Assembly: GCF_000400365.1 (NCBI RefSeq)
Contig: NZ_BAOG01000003.1
Coordinates: 186,001-250,000, forward strand
Reading direction: 5' to 3'
DNA length: 64,000 nt
Origin: Vibrio jasicida CAIM 1864 = LMG 25398
GTDB taxonomy: Bacteria > Pseudomonadota > Gammaproteobacteria > Enterobacterales > Vibrionaceae
Under the pieces are notes generated by a model that ran no database searches, was not told the DNA's origin, and saw only the letters and a program-made list of their open reading frames with translations. Shown here one piece after another: positions 1 through 8,633 of this stretch. The translations under genes and the position numbers were made by a program. Numbering within the stretch: the stretch's first letter is position 1; every line of letters starts with the position of its first letter.

Positions 1-1
1 A

Positions 2-1018
2 AACTATCGCCATCAACTCGAGGATATGGCGACCAAATACCAGTTGGGCGTTGATGCAATTTCATCCACTGAGAAATCTGTAGCGCACATCAATGAGCGA
101 GCGGAAGCAATTCCTGTAACAATGGAGAAGTTGCATCAAGTTATGGAACTAGGTCATGGTCAGGTAACCGAGTTAGAACACAGACTTGAGGCATTTAAAG
201 ACTTGAGAGATAAGGCTGTTGAAGCTATGCCTCAGATTCGTGAGCAAATGGATACCACAATGGCAGTAATTGGTGACTCAGTAAAAGCGGCCTCAACGCA
301 CTACGAGTCAATGTTGGTTGAATCTCAAAAGATCATTGATAATTTTAGTGCGACTGCGAACCAGAGTGTTGAATCAATGCGAACTAACCTTGAGGAAGGC
401 GCGACTAAGGTTTCACATGAGCTAGAGAGTCGAGCAGTAGAAATTGGTGGCCGTTTAGCTGAAGCATCTAACGATATTACGGACAACGTAACAACAGCCT
501 CAGGGGCACTTCAGAATAGTGCAACCTACCTCACAGACAACGCTGAACAAATTAAGCAACAGCTTGAAGACTCTATTGTTGAGCTAAATAGTCAGCTTCG
601 TGTTCTAGTGGCTGAGATTAAAGATGATGCAAAAGATACGGGAACAGTATTAAAAGAAGCAAACCAAGAGCTTCTGGCAAGCACTAAAGAAATTCAGCAG
701 GAAACAACAAACGCTATTTCTAAGCTTCATGAACGTCTAGAAACAACGTTAGAAGATGTCTTCCAGGTACAAGCTCAAGCGGTGCGTAGAACCTTTGATA
801 GTTTAGAAGACCAAATTACAGACTCTGTTGGTAAGACAGGCAGCGCGGTAGAGAAGCAAGTTGAAGTGCTTGACCTTCAAATGCAGCAAGAGATTAACCG
901 TACCATGAGTGAAATGGGTGAAGCTTTAGCAACGATCACTCAACAGTTCACTCGTGATTACCAAAAACTTGTTCGTGAAATGAACAACGTTGTCACGACT
1001 AGCAAAATGGCTGTGTAA
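2..1018 (+). CDS. zorA: ZorA-like motor protein, C-terminal tail (5' partial)
   Basis: The reading frame is open from base 2, so the gene begins before the window and only about 338 C-terminal residues are visible. They are almost entirely heptad-like, rich in Glu, Gln, Ala and Ser, with no membrane segment. This matches the long coiled-coil cytoplasmic tail that follows the MotA/ExbB-like domain in Zorya ZorA. The assignment rests on the immediately following zorB-type gene, two bases after the stop, and on a full-length ZorA-like paralogue at 3187-5268. In the family, ZorA and ZorB form an ion-driven inner-membrane motor whose tail is proposed to carry the signal of phage attack to cytoplasmic effectors. 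The tail alone cannot tell ZorA from other coiled-coil proteins; context decides it. Confidence 0.75.
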   Translation, partial: NYRHQLEDMATKYQLGVDAISSTEKSVAHINERAEAIPVTMEKLHQVMELGHGQVTELEHRLEAFKDLRDKAVEAMPQIREQMDTTMAVIGDSVKAASTHYESMLVESQKIIDNFSATANQSVESMRTNLEEGATKVSHELESRAVEIGGRLAEASNDITDNVTTASGALQNSATYLTDNAEQIKQQLEDSIVELNSQLRVLVAEIKDDAKDTGTVLKEANQELLASTKEIQQETTNAISKLHERLETTLEDVFQVQAQAVRRTFDSLEDQITDSVGKTGSAVEKQVEVLDLQMQQEINRTMSEMGEALATITQQFTRDYQKLVREMNNVVTTSKMAV

Positions 1019-1020
1019 TC

Positions 1021-1731
1021 ATGGATAAGGTTTTCGGAAGCTCGAAAAAGCACAGCGACAGCGGTGAGCATTGGATGTCGGTATCAGACTTAATGGCAGG
1101 TTTGATGATGGTATTCCTTTTCATCTCCGTTGCTCTGATGCGAGATGCAATGGTCGAGCGCGACAAAATTAAAGAAGTTGCTGAAACTTATCAACAAACC
1201 CAACAAGCAATTTACGTTGCCCTCTACGAAGAATTCGAAAAAGATTTGATAAAGTGGGGGGCTGAGATAGATCGAGAGACATTGAGCGTAAACTTTACTG
1301 CTCCTGATGTACTGTTCGCAAACGGTAGAGCCGATCTAAATGATAACTTTCAATTGATCTTAGATGATTTCATTCCTCGTTATCTGTCGGTTCTGGATAG
1401 CTATAAGCCAATCATTCAAGAGATCAAGATAGAAGGCCACACTTCTAGTCGATGGAATCACGATTCGACAGATTATGAGGCGTATTTCAACAATATGCGA
1501 TTATCGCAATCACGAACGCGAGCGGTACTAGGTTACATCATGAGCTTGGAGCCTGTTGTTGACGAACATTACCATTGGGTTAAACAGAACGTAGCTGCGG
1601 TTGGTTACTCTTCATCAAAGTTGACGCTTGATGAACTTGGTAATGAAGATGAGCAGAAGTCTCGACGTGTATCTTTCCGCGTTATAACTAACGCAGAAGA
1701 ACAAATTCGTAAGATCTTGGAAGAGGTTTAA
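1021..1731 (+). CDS. zorB: ZorB-like MotB/OmpA-domain motor protein (module 1)
   Basis: This 236-aa protein is the MotB-like half of a Zorya motor. A single membrane helix spans about residues 20-42, with an Asp (D23) at its start inside VSDLMAGLMMVFLFISV, the position of the ion-carrying Asp in MotB and ZorB. Residues about 130-220 form an OmpA-like peptidoglycan-binding domain, with IEGHTSS and a later RLSQSRTRAV segment. The gene starts two bases after the zorA stop and ends one base before the next start, so translation is probably coupled. Family knowledge: a ZorB dimer sits in the pore of a ZorA pentamer and anchors to the cell wall. It resembles the ZorB at 5268-5924 in layout but not closely in sequence. 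Confidence 0.85.
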   Translation: MDKVFGSSKKHSDSGEHWMSVSDLMAGLMMVFLFISVALMRDAMVERDKIKEVAETYQQTQQAIYVALYEEFEKDLIKWGAEIDRETLSVNFTAPDVLFANGRADLNDNFQLILDDFIPRYLSVLDSYKPIIQEIKIEGHTSSRWNHDSTDYEAYFNNMRLSQSRTRAVLGYIMSLEPVVDEHYHWVKQNVAAVGYSSSKLTLDELGNEDEQKSRRVSFRVITNAEEQIRKILEEV

Positions 1732-1732
1732 C

Positions 1733-2818
1733 TTGAAACTGAATATTAGCTTCAAAAACCTAAATGCTGCCATTGAGTTAATGGAGCCCAAGAAGAAAGG
1801 CGAGTTTAATCTAGCGTTTGTCGAAACCAGTATTGAAAAGCTGGACTTGGAGCTGGCTAAAGGTAAAGACGTTGAGCTCAAAGATGTTGATATTGACTCT
1901 GGCCTACTTAGCTATAAAGGGCGTAACGTTTCTTTATACATTAAAGATAATGGTACAACTGCGCGTTTCCATGTAGCTGATTGCCGTACTCTCCAGGGAA
2001 TGCGGGCTAATGGAAGGTTCGAACGTTATGTTGTAACTAATGACACCTCTGGTGAATTTACTATTGCTACAGCTTATGGCGAACGTAAAGCGCCTTTAAA
2101 GGTTTGTCAGAACTGCTTACGAATGCTGAACTATAAAGGCTGTAATACAACGACCAACATTCAATCCGTTGTCAACGAGTTTGATATGGGAGAGTTCTTC
2201 GCAACATACAGCTCTTTCTTCCCTCATATGCCTTCACGTCAGGCAGAGACAGCGGAAACTGGGTACAGTGAAGACTGGACAAAAGTTTCTTCACATTATC
2301 GTGTTGATAAGGATTTCACTTGTGAGCAATGTGATGTAAATCTTCGTTCACATCGCCATCTTCTTCATGTGCACCATGTAAGTGGGGTGAAGTCTGACAA
2401 CCGTCCCAAAAACCTTAAAGCTTTGTGTATAGATTGTCACAGTAAACAACCTATGCACTCGCATATGGCAGTAAGTCATTCAGAAAGGCAGTTAATTAAC
2501 AAATTACGAAACGAGCAAGGATTACTAGAAGATCTAGGTAATTGGCAAAGCCTATTTGATTTTGCTGACCCAGGCTTACATGGTGTTTTGCATGCTTGTA
2601 AAGACTTTGGAACAACATTGCCAGAAGTCGGGTTCTATATCTCTGATTCTTTCGGTGACTTAGCGGCAAAAATTGAACTAGCATGGCCTAAGCACAAGTT
2701 TGGCATTGCTATATCAGCGAATGATATTGAAGATGCAAGCAATGAAGGTTGGCACGTGCTCACAGCCAATGAGTTTTTAGCAGACTACAGATCTCAAGCA
2801 GGGAATTTACGTTGGTAG
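1733..2818 (+). CDS. HNH endonuclease-domain Zorya effector (ZorE-like)
   Basis: This 361-aa protein begins at a TTG one base after the zorB stop, behind a purine-rich GGAAGAGG. It has two zinc-type Cys pairs: C125/C128, and C197/C200 opening an HNH domain with H214-H215, an Asn (in DNRPKNLKAL) and a closing C232/C235-H236. That is the usual ββα-metal HNH layout with structural zinc. The first 120 residues and the last 100 match no domain I know. A zorA-zorB-HNH order is the definition of type II Zorya, where the HNH protein is ZorE and cuts or nicks phage DNA. The ZorE name rests on context and the HNH motif only. HNH proteins also occur as free-standing homing or defence nucleases. Confidence 0.7.
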   Translation: MKLNISFKNLNAAIELMEPKKKGEFNLAFVETSIEKLDLELAKGKDVELKDVDIDSGLLSYKGRNVSLYIKDNGTTARFHVADCRTLQGMRANGRFERYVVTNDTSGEFTIATAYGERKAPLKVCQNCLRMLNYKGCNTTTNIQSVVNEFDMGEFFATYSSFFPHMPSRQAETAETGYSEDWTKVSSHYRVDKDFTCEQCDVNLRSHRHLLHVHHVSGVKSDNRPKNLKALCIDCHSKQPMHSHMAVSHSERQLINKLRNEQGLLEDLGNWQSLFDFADPGLHGVLHACKDFGTTLPEVGFYISDSFGDLAAKIELAWPKHKFGIAISANDIEDASNEGWHVLTANEFLADYRSQAGNLRW

Positions 2819-2840
2819 GATTGGTATTAGGAGAGATAAC

Positions 2841-3179
2841 TTGAGAATACGTTTTGATGAGATCCTCGAAAGAATAATTACCATCAATCATGCATGGAAA
2901 CTATCTCGTGATGAATTTGGAAACGATTTTGTTGCTACAAAATCTTTTCGCGATACAAAGTCATCGTTGCAAGCAACCTTGCTACGTGAGTTCCCAGAAT
3001 ACGCCTATTTAAAAGTGGCAACTGACAGCGATGACCATGGTGAGGCCATGTATAGCGTCAGGCTCAGGAACCCTATACGTATTAATGACACATTGCGCAC
3101 CGATGCTGAGCACCTTCCGATAAGAATCGCTGAAGAGCTGTTTACTCCCCAAGAATTACAAAACTTACTAAATCAATAG
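2841..3179 (+). CDS. Hypothetical 112-aa protein between two Zorya modules
   Basis: I do not recognise this protein. It starts at TTG 2841 with an AGGAG about nine bases upstream, and lies 22 bases after the HNH gene and 7 bases before the second zorA, so it appears to be co-transcribed. The product is soluble and mixed alpha/beta, with no signal peptide, membrane helix, Cys cluster or nuclease motif. It ends in a short predicted helix (TPQELQNLLNQ). Its place between two motor modules suggests an adaptor, regulator or inhibitor of one of them, but nothing in the sequence proves this. Confidence 0.6.
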   Translation: MRIRFDEILERIITINHAWKLSRDEFGNDFVATKSFRDTKSSLQATLLREFPEYAYLKVATDSDDHGEAMYSVRLRNPIRINDTLRTDAEHLPIRIAEELFTPQELQNLLNQ

Positions 3180-3186
3180 GCTTATC

Positions 3187-5268
3187 ATGTTTCAATTTAT
3201 TTTGAATTTATTCAGCGAACCCGTGACTGCAGTGATCATCGGTACAACTATAGTGTGCTTTATCTTTTTTCTTTACAGAGAGTGGAAGACCAACTCTGAT
3301 GAGAAAAATAGACTATCTTCCATAGCATCGCTTAGCGACAGATTCATTGGTGGTCAGCTACCAATAGCTCAATTGAGTAAAGATGAATTAGTTTGGGTGA
3401 CAGATCACTTAGTCTATGACGTTGAAGGTGAGTCGCTTTTAGTTGAGTCTAAACAAGGCAAGTGGTTATCTAAATCTCCAGTAACACAGATGCTGCCAAG
3501 CTTTGACGCTAGTCGATACAAATTAGTACCAGCACTTCTTACGAGTTTAGGTATCACAGGTACATTTTTAGGTATCACTCTGGGTCTGAGTGAGTTCTCC
3601 ATGACTGGTGAATCAAAAGCTCTTTTAGCATCAGCAGCGCTATTATTGGAAGGCATGAAAACAGCCTTTTATACGTCATTGGTTGGCCTGTCACTATCTG
3701 CTGTGTTTATGGCTGTTATGAAGGCGTCTTCGAGTACGATCGCGAAAAAACAGAGTGATTTTATCGCCGTAATTGCTAGCCAATATCTAGAAGCTAGCCC
3801 AATCATGTATTTGAAAAACATCTCCAACGAAAACCAACAAGAAGTGATCGATGCTCAGCTAAACTCTGCGCTTGTAATGGAGAAGCTGGGTGGGAGCATG
3901 GACTCAGTTGTTACTCAATTGTCTGCTTTAGGGCAATCATTTAATGGTGAAATCATAGCGAATACGATTTCAGCAGCAGTGACAGAGTCAATCGAAAAAC
4001 AAATGTCACCAGCTTTAGAAGGTATCAAAAATGAACTTTCACTTCTTAAAGATATAAAAGAGCAAAATCAGAAAGAACTGATGGAGCTTATGATCGGTGA
4101 GATGAAAACTCAGCTAATCGAACCTGTCGTTTCAGAACTAGAGAAAACGGCGAGCGCGGTAGAGAAAAACAACGAAGTATCCGAGCTACTCAACCGCAAC
4201 GTTGAACAAGTAATGACGCGCACAGCTGAAACAGTAGAAACCATCGACAAATTCCAACAAGAAACCATGGTTAAACTCCAAGGTTTTGCTGAGTCGCTAA
4301 AAGATATTTTAAGTAGCTTTAAAGACGACACCCAAGGCGCCATGGGAGCAATTGCTAACGAAGTTCAGCAAATGCTAAACAGTGCAACAGAGGGAATGGA
4401 TAAACAGCGTGTTGCTTTTGAACATAGCTCAGAAACTGCAGCTTCCGCTTTCGAAGGTATTAAAGATTCAATGGATAAAGCGCTCTCAGAACGACAAAAT
4501 GTAGAGCAAGCACTATTCAACAATGTTGAAAGTCGAATCGCTTCTTTGTTGAAAGAGTCACAAGACATTTTTGATAACCAAACCAAAGTATTGGAAAAGG
4601 TAGGCGAAGAGGCGAGTGGCCTGATGTCATCTGCAAAAGATGAGTTGATTTCAGGGCTTGGTGATATTGATAAGAAAGTGATTTCAATGTCACAAACAGT
4701 ACAAACTGAGTTAGAAGCGTTCCGCGAACAGTATCAGCAAAACTTAACCAATTACTTCAGCCAACAAAACACGTTATTAGAAGAGAGTCTTGGTAAGCAA
4801 CGTGATGGTTTAAATGGCGTAGTCGAAAACTTTCGTAAAGTCTTTGAAAGTGAGTATCAGACTCGTCACAACTTGCTGCAAGAACTAACGGCTCAGCACA
4901 CTGAACTACAAAAGTCAGCGAAAACGATTGAGCAAGTCGCTAAAGCTATTGGCCTGAATGAAGCTTCGAAAATGGCTGAGCTCCAAGATGCAGCGCGTAC
5001 CATGGGTCGAGAGATTGGACAGCTTAAACTGGAGTACTCAAAAGCGGCAGCTACGTTTAATGATGTTACCGAAAACCTACCTAAAGCAATGGATGAATAT
5101 TTCACAAGAGCGAACCAAAGTTTTGAAAGCTTCTTTGGTGATTTTGATACAGCAGCAAGTTCTATTCATAACAAGTTATCGCAAGCTGCAGGTTATTTGA
5201 TTAACTCTCAAGTACAGCGTCGAGAGTTTGAGGCTGATGAGCGAGCTGTTGCTAGGGCGGAAGCGTAA
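3187..5268 (+). CDS. zorA: ZorA-like MotA/ExbB-domain motor protein with long coiled-coil tail (module 2)
   Basis: This complete 693-aa ZorA-type protein has its first membrane helix at residues about 12-30. It then has a soluble stretch, two hydrophobic segments near 112-132 (with GITGTFLGITLGL) and 152-175 (MKTAFYTSLVGLSLSAVFM), the MotA/TolQ-type proton-channel helices. From about residue 200 to the end it is a long Glu/Gln/Ser-rich coiled coil, the tail typical of ZorA. Its stop overlaps the following zorB start (TAATG). Together with 5268-5924 it makes a second ion-driven motor in the same operon. Length and layout agree with known ZorA proteins, which run from about 480 to over 700 residues depending on tail length. 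Confidence 0.87.
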   Translation: MFQFILNLFSEPVTAVIIGTTIVCFIFFLYREWKTNSDEKNRLSSIASLSDRFIGGQLPIAQLSKDELVWVTDHLVYDVEGESLLVESKQGKWLSKSPVTQMLPSFDASRYKLVPALLTSLGITGTFLGITLGLSEFSMTGESKALLASAALLLEGMKTAFYTSLVGLSLSAVFMAVMKASSSTIAKKQSDFIAVIASQYLEASPIMYLKNISNENQQEVIDAQLNSALVMEKLGGSMDSVVTQLSALGQSFNGEIIANTISAAVTESIEKQMSPALEGIKNELSLLKDIKEQNQKELMELMIGEMKTQLIEPVVSELEKTASAVEKNNEVSELLNRNVEQVMTRTAETVETIDKFQQETMVKLQGFAESLKDILSSFKDDTQGAMGAIANEVQQMLNSATEGMDKQRVAFEHSSETAASAFEGIKDSMDKALSERQNVEQALFNNVESRIASLLKESQDIFDNQTKVLEKVGEEASGLMSSAKDELISGLGDIDKKVISMSQTVQTELEAFREQYQQNLTNYFSQQNTLLEESLGKQRDGLNGVVENFRKVFESEYQTRHNLLQELTAQHTELQKSAKTIEQVAKAIGLNEASKMAELQDAARTMGREIGQLKLEYSKAAATFNDVTENLPKAMDEYFTRANQSFESFFGDFDTAASSIHNKLSQAAGYLINSQVQRREFEADERAVARAEA

Positions 5269-5924
5269 TGCGCGGATTAAGAACAAGCCCGCGAACAGCC
5301 GACGCTGAAGAGTCTGGGGTTTGGTTATCGATAGGCGACTTGATGTCCGTACTCTTGATGATCTTTGCATTGTTATTGATTAGTGCGTTAGTACAGATCT
5401 CGGAAGTTCATGAAAATAGCCAAACCACCCGAGTTGTTATCATTAAAGGCATTAATGACGCTTTGGAGGGGGCGGGTATTGAAGTTCAAGCTAACTCTGA
5501 AACTGGTGATATCTCAATTTTAGATTCAATTCTATTTGATAGAAACGAGTACAGCTTGAAGCCGTCTGGCAAAGCGTTTCTCGATCAGTTTATCCCTATT
5601 TATTCCGACGTGATATTTCAATCTAAGCTAACGTCTGATGAAGTAAGCCGCATTGTGATTGAGGGGCATTCAAGTTCAGAAGGTTCATTTGATCGCAATA
5701 TGGAGCTTAGCGTCTTAAGAGCAAATAGTGTAGCGAAGTACATAAACAGTATGGATTTTGAACATAAACTTCCTTTTTTTGATAAAGCGATGATCTCAGG
5801 TCGTGGACCAATAGAGGCCAACCAAGAAGCGACAGATCCGGCAGACCGTAAAGTGAAATTCAGATTCCAGTTTAAAGACGATGAGTTCTTAGGTTATTTC
5901 TCTGAGGTGAAATCAGTTGAGTAA
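5268..5924 (+). CDS. zorB: ZorB-like MotB/OmpA-domain motor protein (module 2)
   Basis: This 218-aa protein has one membrane helix at residues about 20-45 with an Asp (D24) in SIGDLMSVLLMIFALLLISA, and a C-terminal OmpA-like domain (IVIEGHSSSEG, then NMELSVLRANSVAKYI). It starts inside the TAATG overlap with the second zorA and its end overlaps the next gene by eight bases, so the three genes are probably translated together. It is clearly the same family as 1021-1731 but divergent, and it shares the Asp and the peptidoglycan-binding signature. The differences suggest two separately acquired modules rather than a recent duplication. Confidence 0.85.
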   Translation: MRGLRTSPRTADAEESGVWLSIGDLMSVLLMIFALLLISALVQISEVHENSQTTRVVIIKGINDALEGAGIEVQANSETGDISILDSILFDRNEYSLKPSGKAFLDQFIPIYSDVIFQSKLTSDEVSRIVIEGHSSSEGSFDRNMELSVLRANSVAKYINSMDFEHKLPFFDKAMISGRGPIEANQEATDPADRKVKFRFQFKDDEFLGYFSEVKSVE

Positions 5925-7950
5925 TAAAGGTTTTACTTTTAATCAGCCTGTCGTCCCTGGCGCAAATAGCCTCGACAGAATGTCATTTGATGATTTCTAC
6001 AACATGGGTGATCTAAAGGGTAACTTACCGAGCTTCCCTCCCAAAACGATAAAACAGATCATCCAATTGGTTGACCAAGGAAAAAGCGAGCAAATTTCAA
6101 TCTTGGAATGGCTAGATGCAGTAGATAACCAGAGCCAATGGAATGATCTCGAAGCGAGTGAGGTTAACGATGCTTGCCGTGCTATTTGGTATGCAATGTG
6201 TACCAATGTCGCATTGGGAGACATTGCGTTCTTTAAAGTAGCGCTAGCACTTGACGGCAAGCCAACGTCTATTGTCCCCGATTTGATCCAAAGTATGGAT
6301 ATTGTTCAGGGTGTGTCTGAACTTGAAGACTTAGAAAGGAAAAAGATTGATTGGCTTCAAGCAATAAGAAGTCAAAGCTATCAATCAATGAGTCAATATT
6401 GCTTTGATAACAATCGAACACCTAGGAGCTATGTGAGGTATCTACGCCTTCCTAAAGCGAACTCGTATGAACGTCATTTATCATCTGAGCTAGTTAAAGC
6501 CGCTCCGAGGCCGCTTACTAGCGCAGCGGACTTATGGCTGCAAGAATGTTTTCGTAGCCTAAAAACGACCAATGATAAGTTGGCTTTTTGCGATACCGCT
6601 ATCAACCACTTCAAAGACTTTGATTATGGTAAGCACGTCGAAGACATTCTCGAAGAAAAATGCTTACCAACAGGTGATGACTCTTTTTGGTACTCCTTGT
6701 CTGAACAAACTAAAGGCATACTCAAAAAGAAATTCAACATTTCAAGCTATTACGAACTTAAGAGTATATCTAGATTATTAACGTCAGATCATGGCAAAGA
6801 GAACCTTGAGTTTGAGGAGCATGAAGCGAGGCAGATTCATAGCCGAACTATGTTTTGGTCTAACTATAGCGCTCGATTTAATCGAATAAGAGCACTGTTA
6901 CCTACGCAAACTCTTCAATACCTGATGAGCCAAGGGTATTCACCCTCTGGTCAAATTGAGGCGTTGTCTGATAAATCTGTTTATCAATGCGAAGTGCTGA
7001 TTTTTGAGCTAGACAAAATTATCGCCGTTGAGTTTTTGAGAGGAGATCTGAGCGAAACTCGCTTTTTCAAGAATACAGAGTGGAACGCTAAGCGCTTGTT
7101 TGAAACGCCAGGGCTGACCATCGAAGCTATACGCGAAATGTCGCAGCTCGATGTTCATGACCATTTAACGTCGTGGCAGTACTTCTGTGAAAAACTTTTG
7201 CGGACCAAGTTTAAGCTGTTACCAAATCCCGATATTCCTTATTTCAAAGGCTTACCTCCAGCCGTTAATAGTTACAGTGAAACTCGTGGTTTGCCAAAGC
7301 CTGAACAAAGCTATCTGGATGAAAGGGCTAGGAAACTAGAGCGTTGGGTGGAACATTTTTGGGAAACTGAATTTAAGACATCTAAATATGGCGAGCAGTC
7401 AGGTTTACGTCAAAAAAGTAATATTTACTTATCCAAAGCTCAAGTGGCGAAGCAGCTCGGGAATGATGAAGATCATGAGCTGTATATTATGAAGGCAGCG
7501 AACCAAGGCAATGCAGAAGCTATGTGGCAATTAGGTCAAAAACTGATGCTTGGTTCTGAATCAACACCCAAGAAAAGGCAATATGGTGAGAAGTGGATTG
7601 CTAAGGCGGCTTCTGAAGGACACGAAGTGGCGCTTGAAACAGCTAAAAGGTTCAACATTGTCCCTAGTGATTTAGCGGCGAGGCTGTTGTCAGCAGTAGA
7701 GACACATATACCTGAGAATCAAGAAGCTGCAATGGCAAAGGAAGAGAGACTTCAGCATTGGAGCGATGTAAGAGTATTAGATAAGGTAAATTACTTCTTT
7801 ACCCGAACTCAAAATGTAATCAACGCAGCGAACATTATGATTTTACTTAATGAGCTAGAGCGTCGTAACACCACCAGTGCGGATAAAATGCTTAAACCAT
7901 TGCTACCTAAAGCCAAAGCTTTGCTAGATGAATTGAAAATACCATATTAG
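5917..7950 (+). CDS. EH-signature ZorC-like protein with Sel1-like C-terminal repeats
   Basis: This 677-aa soluble protein starts at TTG 5917, overlapping zorB by eight bases. Residues about 300-420 contain a W/Y/R-rich segment (FWSNYSARFNRIRALLP) followed by a beta hairpin CEVLIFELDKIIAVEFLRGD, the pattern of the EH_Signature domain that defines ZorC. ZorC is a DNA-binding cytoplasmic effector of type I Zorya. Residues about 480-560 carry Sel1-like helical repeats (KAANQGNAEAMWQLGQKL; WIAKAASEGHEVALETAK). No SNF2 helicase (ZorD), the usual type I partner, follows it. I identify ZorC from the fold pattern and position, not from an alignment. It could instead be another effector that carries this domain. 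Confidence 0.55.
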   Translation: MSNKGFTFNQPVVPGANSLDRMSFDDFYNMGDLKGNLPSFPPKTIKQIIQLVDQGKSEQISILEWLDAVDNQSQWNDLEASEVNDACRAIWYAMCTNVALGDIAFFKVALALDGKPTSIVPDLIQSMDIVQGVSELEDLERKKIDWLQAIRSQSYQSMSQYCFDNNRTPRSYVRYLRLPKANSYERHLSSELVKAAPRPLTSAADLWLQECFRSLKTTNDKLAFCDTAINHFKDFDYGKHVEDILEEKCLPTGDDSFWYSLSEQTKGILKKKFNISSYYELKSISRLLTSDHGKENLEFEEHEARQIHSRTMFWSNYSARFNRIRALLPTQTLQYLMSQGYSPSGQIEALSDKSVYQCEVLIFELDKIIAVEFLRGDLSETRFFKNTEWNAKRLFETPGLTIEAIREMSQLDVHDHLTSWQYFCEKLLRTKFKLLPNPDIPYFKGLPPAVNSYSETRGLPKPEQSYLDERARKLERWVEHFWETEFKTSKYGEQSGLRQKSNIYLSKAQVAKQLGNDEDHELYIMKAANQGNAEAMWQLGQKLMLGSESTPKKRQYGEKWIAKAASEGHEVALETAKRFNIVPSDLAARLLSAVETHIPENQEAAMAKEERLQHWSDVRVLDKVNYFFTRTQNVINAANIMILLNELERRNTTSADKMLKPLLPKAKALLDELKIPY

Positions 7951-8067
7951 TAGGCATTTTTTGTCATGTATTACGATTGAGCCTTTACTTTCACAAGCTT
8001 ACAAAACTCACAGTTTCTTATGCATGTCGTAGGATTCACAAATGATCAAATTCAATGAGATAAAGCG

Positions 8068-8409
8068 GTGAAGAACAAAACGATAACAGCACTTTCAGAA
8101 AAGTTGGGCGTGCCAACGCGAGAAACGAAAAAAGCATTGGCATGGGACATTACCTCAGGCTTTGGTGTAGTTGTGCAAATAGACCAGCCTAGCACTGGCG
8201 AATACGCCTTGGTTTGGCTCCCTCACAATATGGACGCATTGGAAGAGCTTTCTTGTGAGAAAGTTGTGTACTCAGAAGGCAAGGGTCGGCACAGTAACAC
8301 GTACGCTTCTCCAGGTTTAAAGCGTGGTGATGCGGCTATCCGTGCCAAGATAAAAACAGAACGAGAACTCAATGAGCTGTTGAGCTTCTTATTTGACCCG
8401 TTTTGTTAG
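8068..8409 (+). CDS. Hypothetical 113-aa protein
   Basis: I do not recognise this protein. It begins at GTG 8068, 117 bases after the Zorya operon, with no strong ribosome-binding site. Its N-terminus (ITALSEKLGVPTRETKKALAW) looks like a short helix-turn-helix, and the rest is mixed alpha/beta with a basic stretch around residues 70-100. No membrane segment or signal peptide is present. It lies between the Zorya and hsd operons and could be a regulator of either. It could also be the remnant of a longer gene. Confidence 0.5.
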   Translation: MKNKTITALSEKLGVPTRETKKALAWDITSGFGVVVQIDQPSTGEYALVWLPHNMDALEELSCEKVVYSEGKGRHSNTYASPGLKRGDAAIRAKIKTERELNELLSFLFDPFC

Positions 8410-8464
8410 GTTAGGGATGTTTGGCGTTATGGACGTTTATAGCACTCTGACTTGAACGCAAATT

Positions 8465-8476
8465 GTGCAATTGCAC
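8465..8476. promoter_or_regulatory. 12-bp perfect palindrome upstream of hsdR
   Basis: GTGCAATTGCAC is a perfect 12-bp palindrome, 158 bases before the hsdR start, in a 224-base gap with no convincing gene. Seventeen bases further on is a second inverted repeat (8493-8511). Two symmetric sites in one restriction-gene leader suggest protein binding, but which regulator would bind is unknown. Confidence 0.3.
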
Positions 8477-8492
8477 GAATAAAAAAGAAGCC

Positions 8493-8511
8493 ATGTGAGC
8501 AATGGTCACAT
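8493..8511. promoter_or_regulatory. CRP-like inverted repeat with 7-bp spacer
   Basis: ATGTGA and TCACAT flank seven bases. The half-sites match the CRP/FNR-family TGTGA...TCACA, but the canonical spacing is six, so binding by CRP would be weak. It lies 123 bases upstream of hsdR. Confidence 0.25.
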
Positions 8512-8633
8512 CTTGTAAAAACTAATGGGTCGTGTGCTGCGTATTTCATCGTTTTATATGAGGTTTTTATTGTAAGATACGATTTATCCAATAAAAATTA
8601 CATGCAAAACTACGACGAGTCGGTTGGTATTTA

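Noticed and set aside
8493..8511. True CRP binding site
   Set aside because: Half-sites match, but the spacer is seven bases instead of six; kept only as a low-confidence inverted repeat.
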